Shown: positions 9,129-17,043 of the stretch, piece after piece
Layout of the letters: the number at the start of each line of letters is the position of its first letter
Position numbering within the stretch: the first letter of the stretch is position 1
DNA from: Cupriavidus pauculus
GTDB lineage: Bacteria > Pseudomonadota > Gammaproteobacteria > Burkholderiales > Burkholderiaceae
DNA length: 64,000 nt
NCBI RefSeq assembly: GCF_002858765.1
Contig: NZ_PJRP01000007.1
Location: 219,724 to 283,723, forward strand
Reading direction: 5' to 3'
The notes under the pieces: model-generated
Database searches by the model: none
Told to the model about the DNA's origin: nothing
What the model saw: only the letters and a program-made list of their open reading frames with translations
Translations under genes and position numbers: made by a program

Positions 9129-9374
9129 CGCGGTGGAAGGGTTCCATAGACAGGACGGTCATGCTAGGCGAGAACGCCTCCGATACAAACGACCGATAAC
9201 AGATATGGAAAAACCACCCTGGCGTATATGCAAGACGGTGCCCGCCGACTTCCCCCTTAGAACGCTCCATGCATAAGCCTATGCGAAATCCGCAGTTCCC
9301 TCGGGGCCCGGGTGTGGCCGACAATCGTTCGCTTGCCCTCGCCACACCGCGCCGCAAGCGCGCCCGCATTCAGC
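9129..9374. promoter_or_regulatory. Divergent promoter region between ABC importer and monooxygenase operons
   Basis: These 246 bp separate two outward-facing operons with related sulfur or xenobiotic themes, so a shared regulator is plausible. No strong palindrome or recognised binding site could be picked out by eye. No regulator gene lies next to either operon. Confidence 0.4.
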
Positions 9375-10775
9375 ATGACCCGCCAGATTCGCCTCAATGC
9401 CTTCACCATGAACTGCGTCGTCCATCTTGCCCCAGGCCAATGGACGAATCCCGAGGACCGGTCAGCAGATTACCTGCATACGCATCACTGGGTCGCCCTT
9501 GCGCAACTGCTGGAGGCAGGAAAGTTCGACGCGCTCTTCCTTGGCGACATCACCGGCATCTACGATGTGGCTGGCGGCGCGCCCGATGCGGCGCTGCGCA
9601 CGGCGGCGCAGACTCCCATGAACGATCCTGCGCCGTTGATCCCGCTGATGGCGCACGCCACCCGGCATCTTGGGTTCGGCGTCACGCTGTCGGTATCGTA
9701 CGAACATCCGTATCTGCTTGCCCGGCGACTGACCACGCTTGATCATCTGAGCCAGGGCCGCGTGGCGTGGAACATCGTCACGTCGTACCTCGACAGCGGC
9801 GCGAAGAGCCTTGGCCAGGACGGCCTGCGCACGCATGATGCCCGCTACGATCGTGCCGACGCGTATCTCGATATCTGCTATCGGCTTTGGGAAGGCGCGT
9901 GGGAAGACGGCGCCGTGGTACGCAATCGCGAGACCGGCGTCTATGCGGATCCGGCACGCGTGCATCGCACGACCTATCAGTATGACGACCTGCGGATCGA
10001 CGGCGTGTTCCAGTGCGAACCGTCGCCGCAACGCACGCCACTGCTATTCCAAGCGGGCGGCTCGGATCGTGGTTCACGATTTGCGGCGCGCCACGCGGAG
10101 TGCATCTTCGTCGGCGCGCCCACACGCGAAGGGCTGCGCCGCACCGTTGCCAAGCTGCGCGACGCCTTACGCGCCGAAGGGCGAGCCCCCGACAGCGTCC
10201 TGATCTTCGCAATGTTTACCGCCATCGTGGACGACACGACGGAGAAAGCACGCGCGCGTCACGCCGCTTATCGGCAACGCGTGAGCTACGAAGGCGCGCT
10301 GGCCCTGCTGTCCGGCTGGACCGGCATCGACCTGAGCCGCTACGCGCCCGACGACACGCTCAACTATGTAGACACCAATGCGGGGCAATCCGCGCTAGCG
10401 TCGTTCAGCAAACTCGACCCGAACAAGACCTGGACCGTGCGCGATGCCGTGGAGTTCGTCGGTATCGGCGGCCGCGGTGGCCTGGCCGTTGGCGATGCAC
10501 AGCAGGTAGCCGACGAGCTTCAGGCCTGGATGGCGGACACCGGCATCGATGGCTTCAACCTGGCCGCCGTCGAAATGCCGCGCACGTTCGAGGACATCGT
10601 GACGCATCTTGTGCCCGAACTACAGCGCCGCGGCGTCTACAAGACCGCCTACGCGGACGGCACGCTGCGCGAGAAGCTTTTCCGCGCGGGCCCGACGCTG
10701 CGCGAGCCGCATGTCGGTACCTCGTTCCGTCGCACGTCACCCGTTTCGGTCGATGCCCCCGCCCTCACAAAATAA
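9375..10775 (+). CDS. FMN-dependent monooxygenase, NtaA/SnaA/DszA (luciferase-like) family
   Basis: The 466-residue protein is of the bacterial-luciferase superfamily group that uses FMNH2 from a separate reductase. Members include nitrilotriacetate, EDTA and dibenzothiophene-sulfone monooxygenases. Recognisable elements are MNCVVHLAPGQW, FDALFLGD, SVSYEHPYLLARRLTTLDHLSQGRVAWNIVTS and QAGGSDRGSRFAARHAE. The frame is open 21 codons further up, but the family N-terminus (MTRQIRLNAF) starts at 9375. No flavin reductase adjoins it. One lies at 50.8 kb, but that is in another operon. It precedes an AhpD-like protein and a LIV-type transporter. Substrate unknown. Confidence 0.88.
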   Translation: MTRQIRLNAFTMNCVVHLAPGQWTNPEDRSADYLHTHHWVALAQLLEAGKFDALFLGDITGIYDVAGGAPDAALRTAAQTPMNDPAPLIPLMAHATRHLGFGVTLSVSYEHPYLLARRLTTLDHLSQGRVAWNIVTSYLDSGAKSLGQDGLRTHDARYDRADAYLDICYRLWEGAWEDGAVVRNRETGVYADPARVHRTTYQYDDLRIDGVFQCEPSPQRTPLLFQAGGSDRGSRFAARHAECIFVGAPTREGLRRTVAKLRDALRAEGRAPDSVLIFAMFTAIVDDTTEKARARHAAYRQRVSYEGALALLSGWTGIDLSRYAPDDTLNYVDTNAGQSALASFSKLDPNKTWTVRDAVEFVGIGGRGGLAVGDAQQVADELQAWMADTGIDGFNLAAVEMPRTFEDIVTHLVPELQRRGVYKTAYADGTLREKLFRAGPTLREPHVGTSFRRTSPVSVDAPALTK

Positions 10776-10794
10776 CCGTCTTACCGGAGTTACC

Positions 10795-11340
10795 ATGCCT
10801 CGCGTCAGCGAAATCTCTCCCGATACCTTCGATCCGGCGCGCCGCGCGCTGTTCGACGCATTCACTGGAAACGGCGCCCATTTCGCCGATCAGTTCTCGG
10901 TGCTGGCCCATGTGGGCCCCGCCGTCGATCATCTTCCGCAGTTGCTACTGGAACTGAAAGCGCGCAATAGCGTGCCCTATCGCTACATCGAGATGGCCAT
11001 CGTGGTCGTTTCCCTGCTCAATGACTGCGAGTACTGCGTCGCCAATCACGCACCACGCCTGGCCGTGGAAGGCATCAGCGAAGCGGGCGCGCGCAGGCTG
11101 CTCGACTACGCCGATCACCCTGAACTGTCGGACATCGACAAGCTTGTCGTCGAATACGCGATCGTTGTCACGCAGCAGCCGCAACGCATCCGCGATCACG
11201 TGTTCACGCGGCTGCGCGCACATTTCAGCGAAGCGCAGATCGTTGAGCTGACACTGCGCATCTCGCTGTGCGGCTTCTTCAATCGCTTCAATCAGGCACT
11301 GCAGATCGGCGAAGACGCCACCGCGGTACACCCGGCCTGA
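10795..11340 (+). CDS. Carboxymuconolactone decarboxylase / AhpD-like protein
   Basis: The 181-residue alpha-helical protein carries the AhpD-type CxxC motif with downstream His (CEYCVANH, about residues 78-85). In AhpD that motif supports peroxidase or disulfide-reductase activity. The start at 10795 is supported by CCGGAG eight bases upstream and by the family length. It lies 19 bp after the monooxygenase gene and 36 bp before the LIV binding-protein gene. It may detoxify peroxide leaking from the flavin enzyme. That role is inference. Confidence 0.85.
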   Translation: MPRVSEISPDTFDPARRALFDAFTGNGAHFADQFSVLAHVGPAVDHLPQLLLELKARNSVPYRYIEMAIVVVSLLNDCEYCVANHAPRLAVEGISEAGARRLLDYADHPELSDIDKLVVEYAIVVTQQPQRIRDHVFTRLRAHFSEAQIVELTLRISLCGFFNRFNQALQIGEDATAVHPA

Positions 11341-11376
11341 CGTCCCTCTTTCTCCATTTCGTCCGTCTTCACTCGC

Positions 11377-12612
11377 ATGTCTGACATCTCGTCGATTCAA
11401 CGCCGCGCCTGGCTGCGCGCAGCCGGCGCCGGCGTGGCCGCCCTGGCCCTGCCCACCCTTTCCCTCGCACAGGACAATGGTCCGATCCGCATTGGCATCC
11501 TCGCGCCGCTGAGCGGAGGTGGCGGTGCCTATGGCGCCGGCATGGCCAACGCCGCGCGCAAGGCCGCCGATTACATCAACAGCCAGGCCGGTGGGCTTCT
11601 GGGCGGGCGCAAGATTGAGATCCTGGTCGAGGACGACGAAAGCAATCCAACGGCGGGCGTCGCTGCCGCGCGTAAGCTGCTGGACGTCTCGAAGGTGAGC
11701 GCGATCGTCGGCGTGTGGAGCAGTGCAGTGGCGATGGCCGTCAAGCCGCTCACGATCGAGCGCGGCGTGCCGTTATTCGTGACCGGGTCGGGCGACGAAG
11801 TTACCCAAGGTGACAACAAGGGCCTGGTGTGGCGATTCCAGGCGCGCGGCAGCGATTGGGGCGCGGTGTTCGCGCGGGCCGCTGCGAAGGACGGCGCACG
11901 CAAGGCATCGCTGCTGGTACTGCAGACGCCGTTCACGCTGAGCATGGTCGATCCGTTCGTCAACACGTTCAAGAAATCGGGTGGCCAGATCCTGGACGTC
12001 GTGTATTACAACCCGAACCAGCCTTCCTACCGCGCCGACGTGGAGAAGGTGTTCGCGCGCAAGCCCGATGCGGTGTTCATTCCCAGCTATCTGCCCGACC
12101 TGTCGGCGATTTCACGCGAGGTGTATCGCAGCGGCTTCAGTGATACGCGTCTCTACGCCAACTCGTCGGCCGCCGACGCCGAAGGCGCGTTCATCAAGAA
12201 CGTGGGCAAGCAGGTGGCCGAGGGTATCCACCACATCCAGTCGATCCCGCCCGCCTCGTCCACGGCGTACAAGACCTTCACGCGGGAAGCCGGGATTCCG
12301 CCAGGCACGCTCGCCATCTTCCCGTCGAATGTGTGGGACGAAATCTCGGTGCTGGCACTGGCCATCGAACGCGCCGGCAGCGCCGACCCGAAGGTGTTCG
12401 CGAAATCGATCCTCCCCGTGGTCAATGGGCCGGGCAAGGCGGTGGAGAACCCGGTGGACGGCCTGAAGGCGATTCGTGCCAAACAGGCCATCGCCTACAG
12501 TGGTGCAGGTTCGCAGTTCCAGTTCACGCCGACCGGCGATCAATTGAATCGCGAGTACGGGCACTTCGTGATCCGCGACGGCGCCAACCAACTGGTGGAC
12601 GTCCTCAAGTAA
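11377..12612 (+). CDS. LIV-type ABC transporter periplasmic binding protein
   Basis: The 411-residue protein has a signal sequence with two adjacent arginines (QRRAWLRAAGAGVAALALP, cleavage near SLAQ), possibly Tat-like. The Leu/Ile/Val-binding fold follows, with IRIGILAPLSGGGGAYG at the mature start and DESNPTAGVAAARKL. Proteins of this family bind amino acids, but also amides, urea and aromatic acids. The gene heads four transporter genes, all overlapping. Its place behind a monooxygenase suggests a xenobiotic or organosulfur ligand rather than branched amino acids. Confidence 0.9.
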   Translation: MSDISSIQRRAWLRAAGAGVAALALPTLSLAQDNGPIRIGILAPLSGGGGAYGAGMANAARKAADYINSQAGGLLGGRKIEILVEDDESNPTAGVAAARKLLDVSKVSAIVGVWSSAVAMAVKPLTIERGVPLFVTGSGDEVTQGDNKGLVWRFQARGSDWGAVFARAAAKDGARKASLLVLQTPFTLSMVDPFVNTFKKSGGQILDVVYYNPNQPSYRADVEKVFARKPDAVFIPSYLPDLSAISREVYRSGFSDTRLYANSSAADAEGAFIKNVGKQVAEGIHHIQSIPPASSTAYKTFTREAGIPPGTLAIFPSNVWDEISVLALAIERAGSADPKVFAKSILPVVNGPGKAVENPVDGLKAIRAKQAIAYSGAGSQFQFTPTGDQLNREYGHFVIRDGANQLVDVLK

Positions 12613-13382
12613 TGCGCCGTCATGCCACCCTGTCAGCCGCGTCGCTGAACATTGCGTTCGGCGGCTTGCGCGCGCTGGACAATGCCACGCTCACCCTGCA
12701 GCCCGGGCGCATCACCGGCATCATCGGGCCCAACGGCGCGGGAAAGTCGACGCTGTTCAACGTGCTTGCCGGTGTGCTGCGGCCTGACTCGGGGCGCGTC
12801 ACGCTCGGCGATGTCGATATCACGGCGCTGCCAGTACATCGCCGCGCCCGCCGCGGGGTGGCGCGCACCTTCCAGCTCGCGCGCGAACTCGATAGCCTGA
12901 CGGTGCTCGAAAACCTGCTGCTGGCCACGCCAGCGCACCCCGGCGAGCGCTTCTGGAACGTGCTATTCGCGCGTCGGCGCGTGCGGGCGGCCGAACGGCA
13001 GGCCATCGATCGCGCACGGACGTTGCTCGAACGCGCGCGGCTCCTGCCGCTGGCCAACCAGCCAGCCGGCGGCCTATCGGGCGGCCAGAAGAAGCTGCTG
13101 GAGTTGTGCCGCGCGCTGATGACCGATCCGTCGATCGTCCTGCTGGACGAGCCAGCGGCGGGCGTCAATCCGGTGCTGGTGGAGTCGCTGGGGCGTTTCA
13201 TTTCGGATCTGCGCGACGAGGGCATGACCTTTGCGCTGGTCGAGCACAACATGGACATGGTCGCCGCGCTGAGCGATCACGTCTACGTCTTCGCGCAGGG
13301 CGCCGTTCTGACCGAAGGCAGCTTCGCCGACGTGACAGCCGACACGCGCGTGCGCGCCGCATACCTCGGGGACATCGCATGA
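12612..13382 (+). CDS. LIV-type ABC transporter ATPase 1 (LivG-like)
   Basis: The 256-residue ATPase has Walker A GPNGAGKST near residue 37, an SGGQ signature and LLDEPAAGVNP as Walker B. The last is characteristic of LivG. The ATG overlaps the TAA of the binding-protein gene by one base (TAATG), which fixes this start rather than upstream in-frame ATGs. The C-terminus overlaps the next ATPase gene by four bases. Confidence 0.92.
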   Translation: MRRHATLSAASLNIAFGGLRALDNATLTLQPGRITGIIGPNGAGKSTLFNVLAGVLRPDSGRVTLGDVDITALPVHRRARRGVARTFQLARELDSLTVLENLLLATPAHPGERFWNVLFARRRVRAAERQAIDRARTLLERARLLPLANQPAGGLSGGQKKLLELCRALMTDPSIVLLDEPAAGVNPVLVESLGRFISDLRDEGMTFALVEHNMDMVAALSDHVYVFAQGAVLTEGSFADVTADTRVRAAYLGDIA

Positions 13383-14179
13383 CCCAGGCCCTGCAACTGG
13401 ACGGGATCAGCGCAGGCTACCACGGCAAGCGCATCATTCATGACGTCTCGCTGCACATACCGGCAGGGAGCGCCGTCACCGTGATCGGCCCCAATGGTTC
13501 CGGCAAATCGACCCTGCTGAAAGCGGTCGTTGGCCTGCTGCCGCTGGCATCGGGCACGCTGACGCTGGGCGCGCGCCAGATCGGTCCGCTCGACGCGCCC
13601 GCACGCACACGCCTGGGGATCGGCTATGTGCCGCAGGAACACAATGTCTTTCCGAACCTAAGCGTACTGGACAACCTCAGGCTCGGCTGGGAAGGCGTGC
13701 AACGCGACCGGCGAGATGGAGACCGGAGCAAGGGTCCATCGCAACGCTCGCATCTTGACGCCGTGCTGGCGCTGTTTCCGGAGATCGCCACGCGGCTTCG
13801 TACGCCGGCCGGCCTGCTGAGCGGCGGTCAACGCCAGATGGCGGCCATGGCCGCCGCGCTGATGCAACAACCCTCGGTGCTCGTTCTCGATGAACCCTCC
13901 GCGGGACTTTCACCGCGCAACGCCGCGCTGCTGTTCGAACGCATCGCCGATGTACGCCGTACCGGCGTGACCTTGTTGATGATCGAGCAGAATGTGCGGC
14001 TGGGACTCACGGTCGCCGATCACGGTGTGGTGCTCGTCAACGGTCAGGTACGAAGGCAGCGTCCGGCACAGGCCCTACTGAACGACGACGATCTGCCGCG
14101 CCTGTTCTTCGGCCACGCTCCCGACGCAGACGCTGCCGTTGCCTCATCCGACACGCCCAATACGACCGTTCCCGCATGA
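13379..14179 (+). CDS. LIV-type ABC transporter ATPase 2 (LivF-like)
   Basis: The 266-residue second ATPase has Walker A GPNGSGKST, a signature in LLSGGQRQM, and Walker B VLVLDEPSAGLSP, typical of LivF. It starts within the livG-like stop (ATGA) and ends inside the start of the permease gene (ATGA). About 25 extra C-terminal residues after the core fold are poorly conserved-looking (PDADAAVASSDTPNTTVPA). Confidence 0.92.
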   Translation: MTQALQLDGISAGYHGKRIIHDVSLHIPAGSAVTVIGPNGSGKSTLLKAVVGLLPLASGTLTLGARQIGPLDAPARTRLGIGYVPQEHNVFPNLSVLDNLRLGWEGVQRDRRDGDRSKGPSQRSHLDAVLALFPEIATRLRTPAGLLSGGQRQMAAMAAALMQQPSVLVLDEPSAGLSPRNAALLFERIADVRRTGVTLLMIEQNVRLGLTVADHGVVLVNGQVRRQRPAQALLNDDDLPRLFFGHAPDADAAVASSDTPNTTVPA

Positions 14180-15036
14180 TCCAGACTTTATTCAACGGCG
14201 TGGTCACGGGACTGCTGGTCGCCCTGCCCGCGCTGGCGCTCGCCCTGACGTTCAGTGTGCTTCGCTTTGCCAACTTCGCCATCGGGGCCATGCTGACCGC
14301 CGGCGCCTACATCGTCTACGCGTTCAATGCCGGCCTTGGCTGGCCATTGCTGCCGTCGGCGCTGGCTGGCACCGTGCTCGGCGGCCTGCTTGCCGTGCTG
14401 GTCGACGCCGTCGTGTACCGCCGACTACGCGATCGCTCCGGCGTGACGCTCCTCGTCGCCAGCATGGGGGTGGCATTCGTGCTCGAGAATGCCGTGCGCT
14501 TCATCGCAGGCAACGCTGCCGTCGGTTACGAGATCGATCCCGCGCGGCCGCTGCGTGTGGCCGGGCTGCGCATCAACCATGAACAGTTGCTCATCGCGGC
14601 AGTGAGCCTGGCGGCGTTGGTGGCGATCTGGGCACTGTTGCAGCGGACATCGCTGGGTCGTGCCATGCGCGCCGTGGCGGACAACCCGTCGCTGGCCGCC
14701 GCCCGTGGCATCGTCGGCAATCGCGTGATCGGCATCACGTGGTTCATCGCGGGCGCATTGGCGACGGCCGCCGGCACGCTGATCGGGCTCGATGCCACGC
14801 TGGACCCGCAGATGGGCTGGAACTATGTGATCCAGGTCTTTGCCGCGGCCATCCTTGGGGGTATCGCGCATCCGATGGCTGCCGTGTTTGGCGCGCTGGC
14901 GCTGGGCGTGATTGCCGAACTGTCCACCCTGATTCTCCCGCCTCACTACCGCCCGCTCGTCGCGTTCGCCGTGCTCACCGCGCTGTTGCTGGTGCGGCCC
15001 TGGGGCGTTTTTGGCACGGCCCGCATCGCAAAATGA
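14176..15036 (+). CDS. LIV-type ABC transporter permease 1 (LivH-like)
   Basis: The 286-residue integral membrane protein has about eight hydrophobic segments and the LivH-type phrases LRFANFAIGAM near the N-terminus and RAMRAVADNPSLAAARGI in the coupling loop. It is joined by 4-bp overlaps to both neighbours, so the transporter is translated as a coupled block. Confidence 0.92.
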   Translation: MIQTLFNGVVTGLLVALPALALALTFSVLRFANFAIGAMLTAGAYIVYAFNAGLGWPLLPSALAGTVLGGLLAVLVDAVVYRRLRDRSGVTLLVASMGVAFVLENAVRFIAGNAAVGYEIDPARPLRVAGLRINHEQLLIAAVSLAALVAIWALLQRTSLGRAMRAVADNPSLAAARGIVGNRVIGITWFIAGALATAAGTLIGLDATLDPQMGWNYVIQVFAAAILGGIAHPMAAVFGALALGVIAELSTLILPPHYRPLVAFAVLTALLLVRPWGVFGTARIAK

Positions 15037-15902
15037 CAACTTACCTGATCTCCATCCTTGTGCTTGTGTCGATCGCCGGCATCGCCGCGCTGTCGCTCAA
15101 TCTGCAATGGGGCCTGACCGGCATGGTCAACTTTGGCCTGTTCGGGTTCTATATGCTGGCGGCCTACGTGTACGCGCAACTGGCCGCGACGGGCGCATCG
15201 CCGTGGCTCGCGCTGACCGGCGCGATTGCCATCAGTGGCATCGCCAGCGCGCTGACCAGCCTGATCTCGCTGCGGCTGGCCGACGACTACCTCGCGATCG
15301 TGACGCTGGCGTTTGCGGAGTGTCTTCGACTGATCGCGATCCACGAAGACTGGCTCACACGTGGCAGCCTGGGCATTGCCAACATCGCGCGCCCCGTGGC
15401 CAGTGACGGCAACTTCCTGCTGCTGGCGCTGGCGGCATTGCTGCTCTGCTTTCTGCTGCTGGAAACAATTGCCCGCTCGCCGCTGGGACGCGCCGCGCGC
15501 GCCCTGCGAGACGATCCACTCGTGGCGGCCACGCTCGGCAAGGATGTACTGTGGCTGCGCGTGCGCCTGTTCGGCATCGGCGGCGCAGTCACCGGCATAG
15601 CCGGCGCGCTACATGCTGCCTACTACCAGTACATCGACCCCACCCAGTTCGGCCCCATCATCACCGCCTATGCGTTCATGGGCGTCATCATCGGCGGCCG
15701 CGGCAGCAATCGTGGCGTACTTCTGAGCGCGTTTACCGTGATCCTGTTGCTCGAAGGCACGCGCTTCCTGAACGACCAGGTCGGCTGGATGACGCCCGCG
15801 CAACTGGCGGCGCTGCGACTGATGTTGATCGGGATTGGGCTTATCGCAGCCCTGATAGTGAGGCCCGCTGGATTGCTGCCGGAGCACCGACTGAAGGTGT
15901 AA
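15033..15902 (+). CDS. LIV-type ABC transporter permease 2 (LivM-like)
   Basis: The 289-residue membrane protein has the LivM phrases SLNLQWGLTGMVNFGLFGFYM, the loop RAARALRDDPLVAATLGKD, and YQYIDPTQFGPIITAYAFMGVIIGG. The ATG at 15033 overlaps the LivH-like stop. It is the last gene of the monooxygenase operon. The next gene (HAD phosphatase) begins about 140 bp later and may be separate. Confidence 0.9.
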   Translation: MTTYLISILVLVSIAGIAALSLNLQWGLTGMVNFGLFGFYMLAAYVYAQLAATGASPWLALTGAIAISGIASALTSLISLRLADDYLAIVTLAFAECLRLIAIHEDWLTRGSLGIANIARPVASDGNFLLLALAALLLCFLLLETIARSPLGRAARALRDDPLVAATLGKDVLWLRVRLFGIGGAVTGIAGALHAAYYQYIDPTQFGPIITAYAFMGVIIGGRGSNRGVLLSAFTVILLLEGTRFLNDQVGWMTPAQLAALRLMLIGIGLIAALIVRPAGLLPEHRLKV

Positions 15903-16039
15903 CGCACGAGACCGTGATTGGCCGTCGAGGTCGTTTGTAACCGAGTCGACAGGATCAACCATGTGCCTTGAAACCGAAGCTAAGCGCGGCCGCCCCCGAA
16001 GCCCGCGCGGATTGCGCCGACTCTTTGAAACTGGCCCCG

Positions 16040-16846
16040 ATGAAACCGCTTTCCCAGGCAGCAGCAGATCAGTTCTCGAGAATCCAATTCGTGCTCACGG
16101 ATATGGATGAGACATTGACACATAACGGCCGCCTATCTGCGGCGACCTACACTGCGCTGGAACGACTGCAGGCCAGCGGTATTCGCGTCGTGCCAGTCAC
16201 GGCGGCCCCCGCCGGATGGTGCGACCAGATGGCCCGCATGTGGCCGGTAGACGGTGTCATCGCCGAGAACGGCGGCTTGTTTCTGCGGCGGAGTCCAGAT
16301 GGACACGGCGTAGATCGGCATTTCTGGCATCCGGCCGAACGCATCGAACATGTGCGTCAACAACTGCAGTCGATCGCTCAGGTTGTCGAGAAGGTGGCAC
16401 CTGAGGCACAACAAGCTGATGATCAAGTGTTTCGGTTGACGAGCCTCGCTTATCGCCGCACCGGCACCGATACCGATCACCGCATTGTCGATGCGTTGAA
16501 ACAGGCGGGAGCAAACGCGACGATCAATAACCTTTGGGTGCTAGGCTGGTTAGGCGACTACGACAAGTTGACAATGTCATTGCGCGTACTGGCCAACGCA
16601 TACGGCGTCGACCCAGAAACAGCCTACGAAGTTGTCGCCTATTCCGGTGACTCCGCCAACGACGCGCCAATGTTCGCGTTTTTTAAGCACACGGCAGGCG
16701 TAAGCACGGTCATTGATTGCCTGCCTCAATTGCCAACGCCACCCCAGTGGGTCACACACGGCCCTGGAGGGTCTGGTTTCGTGGAATTCTCGAATGCCAT
16801 ACTTCAGTCCGTTTCAACCCGCGCTCGCAACGCGGCCGAGCGATAG
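16040..16846 (+). CDS. HAD-superfamily (Cof/SPP-like) phosphatase
   Basis: The 268-residue protein has HAD motif I DMDET (residues 21-25), motif II in VVPVTAAPAGW, and motif IV GDSANDAPMF, with a large cap between them as in type IIB HADs. Relatives include sucrose-phosphate and mannosylglycerate phosphatases and Cof sugar phosphatases. No sugar genes are nearby, so the substrate is open. The frame continues upstream to a TTG at 15968. The ATG at 16040 fits the family better, though no strong ribosome site precedes either. Confidence 0.8.
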   Translation: MKPLSQAAADQFSRIQFVLTDMDETLTHNGRLSAATYTALERLQASGIRVVPVTAAPAGWCDQMARMWPVDGVIAENGGLFLRRSPDGHGVDRHFWHPAERIEHVRQQLQSIAQVVEKVAPEAQQADDQVFRLTSLAYRRTGTDTDHRIVDALKQAGANATINNLWVLGWLGDYDKLTMSLRVLANAYGVDPETAYEVVAYSGDSANDAPMFAFFKHTAGVSTVIDCLPQLPTPPQWVTHGPGGSGFVEFSNAILQSVSTRARNAAER

Positions 16847-16921
16847 ACGTTCGAGCGGCTGCTTCACGACCAAAGCCGACTTCTCTCGAGATCCCGGCCT
16901 GGACCGCTTCTGGTCGTGAGC

Positions 16922-17038
16922 TGCCTATTCTTCGGCGGCTACGCCGCGCTCGCCGATCCGGCTGCCTTTGCACAGTGGATCGCGCCACTACACACCCCCG
17001 AATGGGTCGCGTATGCCAAACGGCCGTTCGCTGGCCCC
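16922..17038 (+). pseudogene. IS91-family transposase fragment
   Basis: About 39 codons encode LFFGGYAALAD followed by AFAQWIAPLHTPEWVAYAKR and PFAGP. This matches the conserved IS91 transposase stretch (EWVVYAKRPFAGP) just before its RYTHRVAISN catalytic region, which is missing. The fragment ends 5 bp before the stop codon of the convergent autotransporter gene. It is a dead relic with no flanking IS ends recognised. Confidence 0.6.
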
Positions 17039-17043
17039 GATGG

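Noticed and set aside
9312-9374. Upstream start for the monooxygenase
   Set aside because: The extra 21 residues are not family-like, and the protein family starts at MTRQIRLNAF (9375).
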